52,879 nucleotides of DNA from Moorena sp. SS36440bin_2 (GTDB lineage: Bacteria; Cyanobacteriota; Cyanobacteriia; Cyanobacteriales; Coleofasciculaceae): assembly GCA_011524395.1 (NCBI GenBank), contig WTKN01000297.1:11610-64488 (forward strand). The letters run 5' to 3'. The position numbers were made by a program, and so were the translations under genes. This document shows, in pieces, positions 26,605 to 35,648 of this stretch; positions within the stretch are counted from its first letter, which is position 1; each line of letters starts with the position of its first letter. The notes beneath the pieces were generated by a model that saw nothing but the letters and a program-made list of their open reading frames with translations, was not told where the DNA came from and searched no databases.

Positions 26605-27039
26605 ATGGCTCTTCAAGTTGGCATAGATGCACCAGCATTTACTGTCAAAGATGACGAAGGCAATACCGTTTCACTGTCCGACTTTGCGGGAAAAACTGTA
26701 GTGCTTTATTTTTACCCCAAAGACGATACTCCCGGCTGCACCAAGGAAGCCCAAAGCTTTCGGGATAACTACACTGAGTATCAAGGTAAAGACATGGTGG
26801 TACTCGGTGTCAGTATGGATGATGAGGCATCCCACAAACAATTTAAGGAAAAGTATGGTCTGCCTTTCACCCTGCTAGCGGATACGGATGGCTCAATTAC
26901 CAAGGCTTATGATGTTGATGGTGGCGGTTACTCCAAGCGCGTAACCTACATTATCAACGGCGAGGGAAAAATTACTCACGTTGATGAGACCGTAAAAACT
27001 GCTACCCACGCTCAAGATATCTTGACAGCTATGGGCTAA
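26605..27039 (+). CDS. bcp: Peroxiredoxin of the Bcp/PrxQ family (1-Cys form)
   Basis: 144 aa thioredoxin-fold peroxidase that reduces H2O2 and alkyl hydroperoxides. The active-site segment is 'YPKDDTPGCTKEAQSFRD'; the peroxidatic Cys (C45) is the only Cys in the protein. Many PrxQ proteins have a resolving Cys five residues later (CTxEAC); here that position is Gln, so this is a 1-Cys type that needs an external thiol for resolution. A GGAAAC-type site precedes the ATG. Its own terminator-like hairpin follows at 27058-27093. Confidence 0.93.
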   Translation: MALQVGIDAPAFTVKDDEGNTVSLSDFAGKTVVLYFYPKDDTPGCTKEAQSFRDNYTEYQGKDMVVLGVSMDDEASHKQFKEKYGLPFTLLADTDGSITKAYDVDGGGYSKRVTYIINGEGKITHVDETVKTATHAQDILTAMG

Positions 27040-27057
27040 GCTAAGTCAAAAGCTTCA

Positions 27058-27093
27058 AACTTCGTCTAAATTTTGTTAAATTTGGGCGAAGTT
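27058..27093 (+). terminator. Terminator-like hairpin after the peroxiredoxin gene
   Basis: AACTTCG...AAATTT pairs with AAATTT...CGAAGTT, a 16-bp stem with two wobbles and a TGTT loop, 19 bp past the stop codon. The U-tract after it is weak. Confidence 0.6.
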
Positions 27094-27170
27094 GTTAGTA
27101 TTGAGATAACGCCTATTTAAATACTCTAAAAACTAACCCATCCCCTTGGTGCTGGAGCTGTTAGGTCCTC

Positions 27171-29141
27171 GTGAGAATCCTGCTAGTAGAAGATGATGAA
27201 GGTATTGCCAAAGTGGTAACGGCAGCCCTAGCTAGTCAACATTATCAGGTTGATATAGCTACAGATGGGAATGAGGGCATAGAACTAGCACAGATATTTA
27301 AGTATGACTTGATTTTGCTAGATTGGATGCTTCCCAAGCTCAGGGGAATTGAGGTGTGCAAGCAGCTGCGAAACGCCCGCGATCGCACTCCAATTATCCT
27401 GCTCACTGCCCAAGACACCAGCACTAACAAAGTCGAAGCTTTAGACGCAGGAGCAGATGATTATTTAGTCAAGCCCTTAGACATACCTGAATTATTAGCC
27501 AGAATTCGTGCAGTGCTTCGCCGCAGCAGCACCCCCCTACTCCCTGTGCTTGAGTGGGGATTGCTCCATCTTGACCCCAGTAACTGCCAGGTCAGCTACG
27601 ATCAGGAACTGTTGCATCTTACCCCTAAGGAGTATGGTCTAGTAGAGCTGTTTTTAAGGAACCCCCACCGCATATTTAGCCAAAGTTTCCTGCTAGATAA
27701 TCTGTGGTCTTTTGAAGAACCCCCTACAGAAAATGCGGTTAGAGCTCATATCAAAAGTTTAAGGCGGAAACTCAAGCAAGCTGGAGCAAAAAATGATTTA
27801 ATTGAAACCGTCTACGGCTTGGGTTATCGGCTCAGACAACCGCCGGAGGAAGGTTCAGGTCAAACAAAGACTGAGAAAAACAAAGGCAAAAAAGTAGCTA
27901 AAAAAACAGCATCTAACCTGAAACAATCAAAGAGCAAGAGGGATAGTTCAGTTTCTCCAGTCCAAATGGCTCAATCCCAAGAACCAAAGCAATCAGGATT
28001 AAGTGCTATTTGGGAGCAGCAGAAGTCAAACTATATAAAGCGGATCAATGTATTGGAGCAGTTGGTGACGGCTTGGCGAGATGGTGACGACTGCGGAAAA
28101 TTGGAACAGGAGGCTTTACGGGAGGCACATACCTTAGCCGGTTCCCTCGGTAGCTTTGGATTTGATCAAGCTTCTCTCAAATCCCGTGAAATTGAGCAGA
28201 TATTGAAATCTGCGAAAAAAGGTAGCAAAGAGACCATAGCACATCTGTCTCAACTAGTGGTAGAACTACGAGAACAACTAGAGACAGAGCCTAACGTTCC
28301 AAAATCTACTCAAACTCCACCACTCCCGACTTTCCACTCCCCATTTCCTATTTCCCACTCCCCACGACTACTGATTGTGGATGATGATGTAACACTAGCG
28401 CAAGGGTTAGCCTCAGAGCTAGCAGCCTGGAAAGTGCAGGTTGAGGTGGCAGGTGATATATCTCAAGGGAGAAAAGCCATTGCTGGTAACCGCCCCGATG
28501 TGGTTCTGCTAGACTTGTGTTTTCCTGAATCATTGGGAAATGGTTTCGAGCTGTTAGAAGAACTGAAAACAATTCAGCCCCCTGTACCTGTTGTAGTATT
28601 TACGGCTCAAGAGAGTTTTGCTGAACGAGTCAAAGTGGCTCGTTTGGGTGGAAGGGGTTTTCTTCAGAAGCCTGTAGCACCTAAAAAGGTGATGGATGCG
28701 ATCGCTAAAGCGTTGCAACAATCTGGTCCACCACAGGCAAAGCTATTGATTGTTGACGATGACCCTCAAATCCTGGATCAGCTACGCACTGTGCTAGAAC
28801 CTTGGGGATTCCAATTGACTTTGCTAAACGATCCACAACAGTTCTGGGAGACCATAGAGCAGTGTACTCCCGACTTACTGATTTTGGATTTGGAAATGCC
28901 GCAGTTTAGTGGTATTGACCTGTGCCAGGTGGTACGCAATGATCCTCGCTGGGGTGAGTTACCCGTGTTGTTTCTCTCTGCTGTTCAAGATCCTGACACT
29001 GTGCAGCAAGTGTTTATGGCCGGTGCTGATGATTACGTACAAAAGCCAATAAGAGATCCAGAGCTATTGGCTCGGGTGTTGAATCGCATTGAGCGCAGCC
29101 AACTAAGACTTAAAATGGTAGCACAGAAAAATCGGATCTGA
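27171..29141 (+). CDS. Multidomain response regulator (REC-wHTH-HPt-REC-REC)
   Basis: 656 aa from a GTG start. Domains in order: receiver 1 (about 1-118, phospho-acceptor D51 in 'LILLDWMLP'); OmpR/PhoB-type winged helix (about 125-225, 'LTPKEYGLVELFL...AHIKSLRRKLKQ...YGLGYRL'); Lys-rich linker (230-275); HPt domain (about 285-372, phospho-His H320 in 'REAHTLAGSLGSFGF'); receiver 2 (about 398-515) and receiver 3 (about 522-640), both with intact Asp and Lys. It can therefore receive, store and relay phosphate as well as bind DNA. It is followed 140 bp later by a sensor kinase gene and a single receiver gene, a likely phosphorelay set. Confidence 0.93.
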   Translation: MRILLVEDDEGIAKVVTAALASQHYQVDIATDGNEGIELAQIFKYDLILLDWMLPKLRGIEVCKQLRNARDRTPIILLTAQDTSTNKVEALDAGADDYLVKPLDIPELLARIRAVLRRSSTPLLPVLEWGLLHLDPSNCQVSYDQELLHLTPKEYGLVELFLRNPHRIFSQSFLLDNLWSFEEPPTENAVRAHIKSLRRKLKQAGAKNDLIETVYGLGYRLRQPPEEGSGQTKTEKNKGKKVAKKTASNLKQSKSKRDSSVSPVQMAQSQEPKQSGLSAIWEQQKSNYIKRINVLEQLVTAWRDGDDCGKLEQEALREAHTLAGSLGSFGFDQASLKSREIEQILKSAKKGSKETIAHLSQLVVELREQLETEPNVPKSTQTPPLPTFHSPFPISHSPRLLIVDDDVTLAQGLASELAAWKVQVEVAGDISQGRKAIAGNRPDVVLLDLCFPESLGNGFELLEELKTIQPPVPVVVFTAQESFAERVKVARLGGRGFLQKPVAPKKVMDAIAKALQQSGPPQAKLLIVDDDPQILDQLRTVLEPWGFQLTLLNDPQQFWETIEQCTPDLLILDLEMPQFSGIDLCQVVRNDPRWGELPVLFLSAVQDPDTVQQVFMAGADDYVQKPIRDPELLARVLNRIERSQLRLKMVAQKNRI

Positions 29142-29150
29142 TTGAGATAA

Positions 29151-29190
29151 ATAAATAACCCTGATCAGTTATAAATAACCCTGATCAGTT
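29151..29190. repeat. Tandem 20-bp direct repeat
   Basis: Two exact copies of ATAAATAACCCTGATCAGTT lie between the regulator and kinase genes. Each contains the palindrome CTGATCAG, so this is either a slippage duplication or a pair of binding sites. Confidence 0.75.
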
Positions 29191-29280
29191 ATTAGTGGAC
29201 ATAGAATTTGGAGATCGGACATAGTAGAGTTGATCACATTTTATTCACAGTTGATGGTTAACGGTTGACTGTCAGCAATC

Positions 29281-32136
29281 ATGTCAATTGTCAACCTAAT
29301 TATGATCAATTTCTTTGACTATCTCCTATTTGCCGAAACGTTTATTCCCCAAGGTAACTGCTACCTTTGGCAGTCTAACTTGATCTGGCTACACCTGATC
29401 AGTGATGGTCTCATTACCCTAGTCTACTATGTGATTCCTATACTGCTAGTGTACTTGATCAGGCAGCGGCAGAATTTGCCTTTCAAGGGACTCTTGATTT
29501 TGTTTGGGGCATTTATTATTTGCGGTGGCACCACTCACCTGATGGAACTATGGACTGTTTGGGATCCAGCTTACTGGCTATCAGGCTCTATTAAAGCAAT
29601 TACAGCTATAGTTTCTGTCTACACTGCCATAAAATTCTACTATATTCTACCTCGAATTAAAAATTCACCTAGTCTGGCTGGACTTGAGCAGCTCAACCAG
29701 GAGCTAAAATCTCAAATTGAAGAGCGTATTTTGACAGAGCAATCCTTACGGAAACGTGAGCAACGCTGGCAATTGGCACTACAGGGAGCTAATCAAGGAA
29801 TTTGGGACTGGAACCCTAAAACCAATGAAACCTTTTTCTCCAGCAGATGTAAGGAAATGCTGGGGTATGATCAAAACTACGACATCGGAAACTATAACCA
29901 TCAATGGTGGACACACATCCATCCCGATGATGTAGACCAGGTGATCAAAGCCATGGAGGATCACTTAGCCCAGAAAACCTCCTATTATGTTCAAGAGTAT
30001 CGCTTACGGTGCAACGACGACAGTTACAAATGGATTCTTGACCAGGGACAAGCACTTTGGGATGAAGCAGGTGATGCAGTGCGGGTGGTTGGCTCAATTA
30101 CCGATATTAGCGATCGCAAGCAGACAGAAGAAGCATTTCAAGAAAATGAAAAGGCACTGAAGTCCAACCAAGACCGGCTCGACGCAATTATGAGTTCTCT
30201 TCAAGACGTGGTGTGGTCAGTATCATTGCCTTCTGGGATACTGCGCTATGTTAATATAGCCTTCGAGCAAGTTTACGGTCGCCCAACTTTCGAGTTATTC
30301 AGCGATCAAGACAACCTCTGGCGACGGTTTATTGTGCCAGAAGATTTTGATCGTGTTGAGAAGGCATGGCAAGCTGTTCAAGAAAACCGTCGTGAATCGT
30401 GGGATTTAGAATATAGAATTGAGCTCAGTAATGGAGAAATTCGCTGGCTGAACGATCGCGCTCATGTGGTTATCCGTGATAATGGCACCTCTGTACATCT
30501 TCATGGCATAACTACGGATATCACGAAGCGTAAACAGCAAGAAGCTGAACTGCAACAACTCAATCGAGAATTAGAGATTAGGGTTCAACAGCGCACAGCT
30601 GCTTTACTCGAAAGCGAACAACGATTCCGCTCGTTGTTTGAATCTGCCCCAGATTTTATCCATATCTTAGATACTCAGGGCATGATTGAGCAAGTCAACC
30701 CCGCTGTCATCGAGCAGTCAGGTTATTCTGAATCAGAATTGATCGGTAATCGGTTAGAAGAGTTTTTTACCCCCACATACCAAAACATTTGCCAGCAAGA
30801 GTTTCCAGTGTTACTGGAGCAGGGAACCCATCGTCAAGAAATTGAGTTTGTCTGCAAAAATGGGACAATTCTTACCACAGACTGCTCTTGTTCAGTGGTT
30901 CATGATACTCAAGGAAACATTAGCTATATCTTAGTGTTGCAGCGAGATATTACTTCACGGAAACGATTTGAACAAGAACGTACCCAGTTAATTGCTAGTT
31001 TACAGGAATCAGAGCGACGGTGGCGCAGCCTTCTCGAAAATGTGCGACTGGTGGTGGTGGGACTAGACCGAGAGGGTAAGGTCGAGTATGTCAATCCCTT
31101 TTTCCTAGAATTGACTAAGTACACAGAAGCAGAAGTTTTAGGCAAGGACTGGTTTGAAAACTTCCTGCCCAATTACCAGCAACAGTCAGTACAGCAATAT
31201 TTCGAGGAAATCCTAGAGCCAGACTTTCAATCCCACTATCAGCATTCGATTCTGACCAAATCAAACCAAGAAAAAATCATTGCTTGGAATAATACCCTAC
31301 TCCAAAATCTGCAGGGAGAGGCCATTGGCACCATGAGTATTGGGGAAGATATTACCGAGCGCTATGCTATTGAACGGATGAAAGATGAATTCACTTCCGT
31401 GGTCAGCCACGAACTCCGTACCCCCTTAACCTCGATTCATGGTGCCTTGAACCTGTTATCAACTGGTCTAATTCAACCTCAGTCTGAACGAGGACAGCGT
31501 GTGATTGGCATTGCCGCTGACAGTGCTGAGCGTTTAGTGCGACTAGTTAACGATATTTTGGAACTCGAACGTCTGGAATCTGGTAAGATCCGTTTGTCAA
31601 AGCAGCCGGTAAATGCAGCTGAGTTGATGGTTCAAGCTGTTGATCAGGTGCAGGTGATGGCTAATCGAGCTGGGATTACATTGGAAGTCTCGTCCCAAGC
31701 CATTGAAGGTGAAATTGAATTCGAGGCTGATAGCGATCGCATTATTCAAGTCATAACCAATTTACTCAGCAATGGGATTAAATTTTCAGACACAGGTTCT
31801 AGCCTATGGTTAACAGTGGAACTGCAACAGCCAGAGGAACTAGAAACCACCTCACCCCCTAACCCAAACAGTCCAACGATATTATTTACTGTTAAAGACC
31901 AAGGTAGGGGAATTCCTGCTGACAAACTTGAAAGCATATTCGGGCGTTTTCAACAGGTTGATGCCTCCGATGCCCGTAAAAAAGGAGGGACGGGTTTAGG
32001 GTTAGCGATTTGCCGTAATATAGTGGAGCAGCACGGAGGCAAAATCTGGGTTGAGAGTACTGTTGGTGAAGGCAGCAGTTTTTACTTTACCTTACCGAAA
32101 GAAACAGCAGCAGAAGGTGAGAACCATGACAACTAA
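29281..32136 (+). CDS. Ethylene-receptor-like sensor histidine kinase with four PAS domains
   Basis: 951 aa. Residues about 35-125 form a three-helix domain like plant ETR1: D42, Y49, I52, P53, I79 and H86 match ETR1 D25, Y32, I35, P36, I62 and H69 with identical spacing. The Cys, however, is C81, one residue before the position equivalent to ETR1 C65, where this protein has Gly. Four PAS/PAC modules follow (about 160-280, 293-415, 440-560, 575-690), then HisKA with phospho-His H710 ('VSHELRTPLTSI') and HATPase_c (about 820-945, 'NLLSNGIKFSD', 'DQGRGIPADKLESIFGRF', 'GTGLGLAI'). No receiver is attached; the receiver is encoded by the next gene. The true start could be the ATG seven codons in. 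Confidence 0.92.
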   Translation: MSIVNLIMINFFDYLLFAETFIPQGNCYLWQSNLIWLHLISDGLITLVYYVIPILLVYLIRQRQNLPFKGLLILFGAFIICGGTTHLMELWTVWDPAYWLSGSIKAITAIVSVYTAIKFYYILPRIKNSPSLAGLEQLNQELKSQIEERILTEQSLRKREQRWQLALQGANQGIWDWNPKTNETFFSSRCKEMLGYDQNYDIGNYNHQWWTHIHPDDVDQVIKAMEDHLAQKTSYYVQEYRLRCNDDSYKWILDQGQALWDEAGDAVRVVGSITDISDRKQTEEAFQENEKALKSNQDRLDAIMSSLQDVVWSVSLPSGILRYVNIAFEQVYGRPTFELFSDQDNLWRRFIVPEDFDRVEKAWQAVQENRRESWDLEYRIELSNGEIRWLNDRAHVVIRDNGTSVHLHGITTDITKRKQQEAELQQLNRELEIRVQQRTAALLESEQRFRSLFESAPDFIHILDTQGMIEQVNPAVIEQSGYSESELIGNRLEEFFTPTYQNICQQEFPVLLEQGTHRQEIEFVCKNGTILTTDCSCSVVHDTQGNISYILVLQRDITSRKRFEQERTQLIASLQESERRWRSLLENVRLVVVGLDREGKVEYVNPFFLELTKYTEAEVLGKDWFENFLPNYQQQSVQQYFEEILEPDFQSHYQHSILTKSNQEKIIAWNNTLLQNLQGEAIGTMSIGEDITERYAIERMKDEFTSVVSHELRTPLTSIHGALNLLSTGLIQPQSERGQRVIGIAADSAERLVRLVNDILELERLESGKIRLSKQPVNAAELMVQAVDQVQVMANRAGITLEVSSQAIEGEIEFEADSDRIIQVITNLLSNGIKFSDTGSSLWLTVELQQPEELETTSPPNPNSPTILFTVKDQGRGIPADKLESIFGRFQQVDASDARKKGGTGLGLAICRNIVEQHGGKIWVESTVGEGSSFYFTLPKETAAEGENHDN

Positions 32137-32506
32137 GCGCATTTTAGTGATTGATGATGATGATGGGGTTCGAGAAATCATCCAATTTTCTCTAGAAGCA
32201 GCAGCAGGGTGGGAAGTGTTGACAGCTGCTTCTGGTAAAGAGGGATTAGCTAAGGCTGAGGCAGATCAGCCTGATGCTATTCTGCTAGATGTAATGATGC
32301 CCGAGCTGGATGGACCGGCTACCTTTCGACAGTTACAAGCTAATGTAGTAACGGCGGATATTCCAACCATTTTGCTAACCGCTAAAGCTAGGACCAGCGA
32401 GCAAAAGCAGTTTCTAGATTTGGGGGTAACTGGAGTTATTACCAAGCCGTTTAAACCTATGGAATTGGTCGAAGAAATCCAAGGAATTCTTAATTGGCTA
32501 GATTGA
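32126..32506 (+). CDS. Single-domain response regulator (CheY-like)
   Basis: 126 aa from the ATG at 32126, which lies inside the end of the kinase gene (11-bp overlap), indicating translational coupling. It has the complete receiver set: acidic residues in 'LVIDDDDG', phospho-acceptor D55 in 'AILLDVMMPELDG', Thr in 'ILLTAKA' and Lys in 'ITKPF'. No output domain is present. It is the obvious partner of the ethylene-receptor-like kinase and may pass phosphate on to the HPt of the upstream regulator. Confidence 0.93.
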   Translation: MTTKRILVIDDDDGVREIIQFSLEAAAGWEVLTAASGKEGLAKAEADQPDAILLDVMMPELDGPATFRQLQANVVTADIPTILLTAKARTSEQKQFLDLGVTGVITKPFKPMELVEEIQGILNWLD

Positions 32507-32738
32507 CTCATCGGAGTGCTAGGTTTTATTGAAACTCCCAACCCGGCAGCACATCATAAGGAACTTGATGATAGAATAATTGCTGGTCAATTATTCCGCT
32601 TATTAAGCTTAGCTTACTTGATTAGTTGCTGCAACAAAGCGGTTAATAACTCTCATTGTCGTGAAAGCGTTCGCGTAGCGTAGCCCGAAGGGCGTTGGCT
32701 AGCGATCGCCACAATATCTGGACAACACATTAAACACA

Positions 32739-32774
32739 GCGAGTAGGGCGGTCAAAGGAGGCCACCCTACTCGC
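32739..32774. repeat. Inverted repeat GCGAGTAGGG ... CCCTACTCGC
   Basis: Ten perfect pairs plus a mismatch and two more G-C pairs. It lies 230 bp after the response-regulator stop; without a U-tract it is a mobile or structural repeat rather than a clear terminator. Confidence 0.65.
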
Positions 32775-32830
32775 GCTTTCCATGGCTGAGGTGCCACCTT
32801 AGACTATGTTATAAGGGTTTGAGCTTGCTA

Positions 32831-32885
32831 TTAAGCGATGCAGCAAGGAAACAGGGGGTTTCCCCCACTCGCCCTTTGCATCAAG
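32831..32885 (-). repeat. Dispersed repeat (TTGATGC ... TTGCTGCATCGCTTAA), copy 2, inverted
   Basis: Reverse-complement copy of the family also at 6638-6735 and 48148-48200. The outer stem is GATGCA/TGCATC and the inner hairpin GGGGG-TTT-CCCCC is perfect in this copy. Confidence 0.8.
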
Positions 32886-33228
32886 ATAATGAATCGAGGG
32901 TTAATTTCCGACTGTGTCTTCCATGATGTCATTGGTATCAAAGCCTTATAGACTAAGCTTTTTAGAGTTCATGTCACCCCCTCACAAACTCCAGTCAATA
33001 TTGATTACTTCAAATCTAAGCCAGTCAACATTACTAACATTAGTATTTTGCTTGACCATGGATATCATTATTAAAAAATAACTATTAAGTTAAATAAATT
33101 AAATCCGGCTATTATCAATCGCATTTTTTTTAAATAATCACTTCCACCTTGTGGAGTTTAACAAAAGCTTATAATATGGATAGCATCAAGGCACTAACCA
33201 ACTCATTAACTTTTGTTAATAAAAAATA

Positions 33229-34701
33229 ATGGAGAAACACTTTGTAAAGTTTAGATCCGGCATGGCTGGAGTCAATAAAACCATACCGACTGCTGATGGC
33301 ATGTATAAAACATTAGTGTATGCAGATTGGGCGGGAAGTGGACGAAGTTACCTGCCTATTGAGGCCAGAATACAGCAACAAGTAATGCCCCTGATCACGA
33401 ATACTGAAGCCGAAGTCAATTACACAAGAACAGCAATGACACATGCATACAATACAGCCAGAAAACTTATTGCAGAACATATCAATGCTAGTGGAGAAGA
33501 TATTATTATTACTGCATCATCAGGTGCAACTATGCTAATCAAAAGGTTTCAGGCAATGCTGGGATTGACACCAAAAACAAATGTCACCCAATCTCTCCCG
33601 AGCAACAAAAAGCCAGTGGTATTTGTAACACATATGGAGCATTATTCTAATCATGATAGTTGGATTGAGACTGACGTAACAGTCGAAGTCATTAATCCTG
33701 ATTGTACTGGGCTAGTTGACCTTGGGCATTTGCAGGAACTTCTACACAAGTATAGGAAATGTCCCCTCAAGATGGCGTCAGTCACAGCCTGCTCTAATCT
33801 TACTGGTATCAGTCCACCATATAACTCCATAGCAAAAATAATGCATGAGGGCGGAGGATTCATATTTGTGGATTTTTCCTGCTCTGCGCCATACGTTGAT
33901 ATTGACATGCACCCTCCTCAAGAGAATACTCACTTAGATGCTATCTTTTTCTCATCTCATAAATTCTTGGGGGGGCCGGGTTCCTGTGGTGTCTTAGCAT
34001 TTAACAGAAAACTCTATCATCAAGTGAAATTCCTCTTTAGGGGAGAGTCTAGAGAAAATAAACCAAAGCATTTTGAAAAATACAAAACTATCAAAGAAAT
34101 TGAAAGACTAGAATACAGTGGAACTCCGGCATTACTCCAGACCATAAGAGCAGCTATGTGTATTCGCTTGAAAGAAGAGATGGGGGTGGACAAAATACTC
34201 TCACGAGATAAGATCCTTTTGGATATGCTGTGGAAGAAACTCGAAATAATACCTAACCTTCATATTATGGCATCTCAGCATCGAGATAGGCTTCCTATTA
34301 TCTCATTTTACATAGATAATTTGGACTCGTATATAGGAGCAAGATTGCTCAACGATAAATTTGCGATACAGTGCAAAGCCAGTCGGGCAGCACCAGGAAG
34401 CTACGGGTATAGTCTTCTAAAAGAATGTGACCAAAAAAGTCAAGGAGATCAATTAAATTATAACCAGCAGCACAGCGCACAATTAGGGTGGATGAGAGTT
34501 TCCCTACATCCTGTCATGATGGATGAAGAAATTAAATTCATAGCAGATAGTATAATACAGCTAGCCAATCGGCATAGAGAATGGAGTCAAGACTATTTGT
34601 CTGATAGATATGGAAACTCTAAATCACAAGCAAGTATCAATCTAGACTATCAAGCTCAAGAAGCAATGACAACGATGTTTACACGTAGTTTTGTCCACTA
34701 A
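33229..34701 (+). CDS. Class V aminotransferase / cysteine-desulfurase-fold PLP enzyme
   Basis: 490 aa. Fold type I, class V: N-terminal 'VYADWAGSGRSYLPIE', 'SGATMLIKRF' for the PLP phosphate, 'VTACSNLTGISPPYNSIAKI', 'FVDFSCSAPYVDIDMH' and the Schiff-base Lys K245 in 'FFSSHKFLGGPGSCGVLAF'. The length exceeds IscS/SufS (about 400 aa) owing to insertions and a C-terminal extension. Reactions in this class include transamination, desulfuration and beta- or gamma-elimination. Together with the PhyH oxygenase gene 19 bp downstream and the two amino-acid-type enzymes facing it, it probably works on a modified amino acid. The exact reaction is unknown. Confidence 0.88.
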   Translation: MEKHFVKFRSGMAGVNKTIPTADGMYKTLVYADWAGSGRSYLPIEARIQQQVMPLITNTEAEVNYTRTAMTHAYNTARKLIAEHINASGEDIIITASSGATMLIKRFQAMLGLTPKTNVTQSLPSNKKPVVFVTHMEHYSNHDSWIETDVTVEVINPDCTGLVDLGHLQELLHKYRKCPLKMASVTACSNLTGISPPYNSIAKIMHEGGGFIFVDFSCSAPYVDIDMHPPQENTHLDAIFFSSHKFLGGPGSCGVLAFNRKLYHQVKFLFRGESRENKPKHFEKYKTIKEIERLEYSGTPALLQTIRAAMCIRLKEEMGVDKILSRDKILLDMLWKKLEIIPNLHIMASQHRDRLPIISFYIDNLDSYIGARLLNDKFAIQCKASRAAPGSYGYSLLKECDQKSQGDQLNYNQQHSAQLGWMRVSLHPVMMDEEIKFIADSIIQLANRHREWSQDYLSDRYGNSKSQASINLDYQAQEAMTTMFTRSFVH

Positions 34702-34720
34702 TTTAAGTGAGGCTTTAGGA

Positions 34721-35521
34721 ATGACTGAAAAAACTAATAAGCGTTACCCGCTAACAGAAGAAGAAAGATTATTTTTTGATGATAATGGATACTTAATACT
34801 GAAAGGCGTCTTACCTGATGATGTAGTGAAATTAGCTTTAGAGAAAGTCGATGATTTATGGATAAAGCACCAACAGAAAGAGCCAGACTCTCAATTTCTT
34901 CACTTGTTTGACTTTGTAGAAGAAGAAGATTTATTTCTTAATCTATTAGATTGGGATAAAACTATTACTAAAGTTGTAAACCTATTAAGCTCTAACATTT
35001 TCTTATTCCATTCTCATTTAGATGTCAACTTACCCGGTGAACAAGCATTGCCGATAGAGAAGCTAGAATGGCATCGAGATAGTGACATCATAGAAATGGA
35101 TCTCAATGTATTGAAAACTCATATGTTTTCTGTGAAGGTTTCGTACTGGCTCAGTGATGTATCAAAGCCGAATCGGGGAAATCTTCTTATAATTCCTGGC
35201 AGCCACAAGATGGAAAGATCATCTCTTTCCAAAGCAGATTTTGAAAAAGCAGTTCCTATGCTTGTTGCCCCAGGAGATGCTGTATTTTTCGATAGAAGGG
35301 TTTGGCATGCTCGAAGCCCAAATATCTCTAGCCTTACAAGGAAAGCTCTTTTTTATGGATATAGTTTTAGATGGCTAGCTTCACGGGATATTTTCAGAAG
35401 ACAGAAAAAAACAGATAACCCTGTTTGGAATCAACTCCTGGGCTGCTATGAAGATCCTAGATCTCGCTATAAACCCAATCTTAAAGATCTACCTATGGGT
35501 ATTTGGGATGTAGATAGGTGA
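34721..35521 (+). CDS. PhyH-family Fe(II)/2-oxoglutarate dioxygenase
   Basis: 266 aa from the ATG at 34721, which has a GTGAGG site upstream; a TTG start at 34691, overlapping the previous stop, is less likely. The iron triad is H118-x-D120 ('EWHRDSD') and H196 ('VWHARSP'), and the 2OG-binding Arg is probably R207. Other PhyH features are 'YLILKGVLP' near the N-terminus and 'NLLIIPGSHK'. It would hydroxylate, or less often halogenate or desaturate, a small molecule; the Asp in the facial triad argues against halogenase. It is not the ectoine hydroxylase EctD by motif. It is co-transcribed with the class V PLP enzyme. Confidence 0.9.
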   Translation: MTEKTNKRYPLTEEERLFFDDNGYLILKGVLPDDVVKLALEKVDDLWIKHQQKEPDSQFLHLFDFVEEEDLFLNLLDWDKTITKVVNLLSSNIFLFHSHLDVNLPGEQALPIEKLEWHRDSDIIEMDLNVLKTHMFSVKVSYWLSDVSKPNRGNLLIIPGSHKMERSSLSKADFEKAVPMLVAPGDAVFFDRRVWHARSPNISSLTRKALFYGYSFRWLASRDIFRRQKKTDNPVWNQLLGCYEDPRSRYKPNLKDLPMGIWDVDR

Positions 35522-35555
35522 TAAGACCTCTTGCTACTTTTGCAAGAGGTCTTAT
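35521..35555. terminator. Bidirectional terminator hairpin between convergent genes
   Basis: ATAAGACCTCTTGC pairs perfectly with GCAAGAGGTCTTAT (14 bp) around a TACTTTT loop, starting at the last base of the PhyH stop codon. It lies between two convergent transcription units. No long U-tract follows, but the position and stem strength favour termination. Confidence 0.75.
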
Positions 35556-35648
35556 GCTCTCCTGGAGTGGATCTCATGCCGGTCATGGTTTTATTTTATT
35601 TGGTCTCATTTAATAATTGAACAGGCATCATCCCTAGCTCTGGAGAAC

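Larger units (their letters stand above)
32507..33228. other. 722-bp intergenic region with several repeat types
   Basis: No gene is seen. It contains a GC-rich Moorena-type repeat with HIP1 site (about 32665-32710), a hairpin with a 10-bp perfect stem (32739-32774), an inverted copy of a dispersed repeat (32831-32885) and an AT-rich 3' part that should hold the promoter of the PLP-enzyme gene. It marks the boundary between signalling genes and the accessory metabolic island. Confidence 0.7.
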
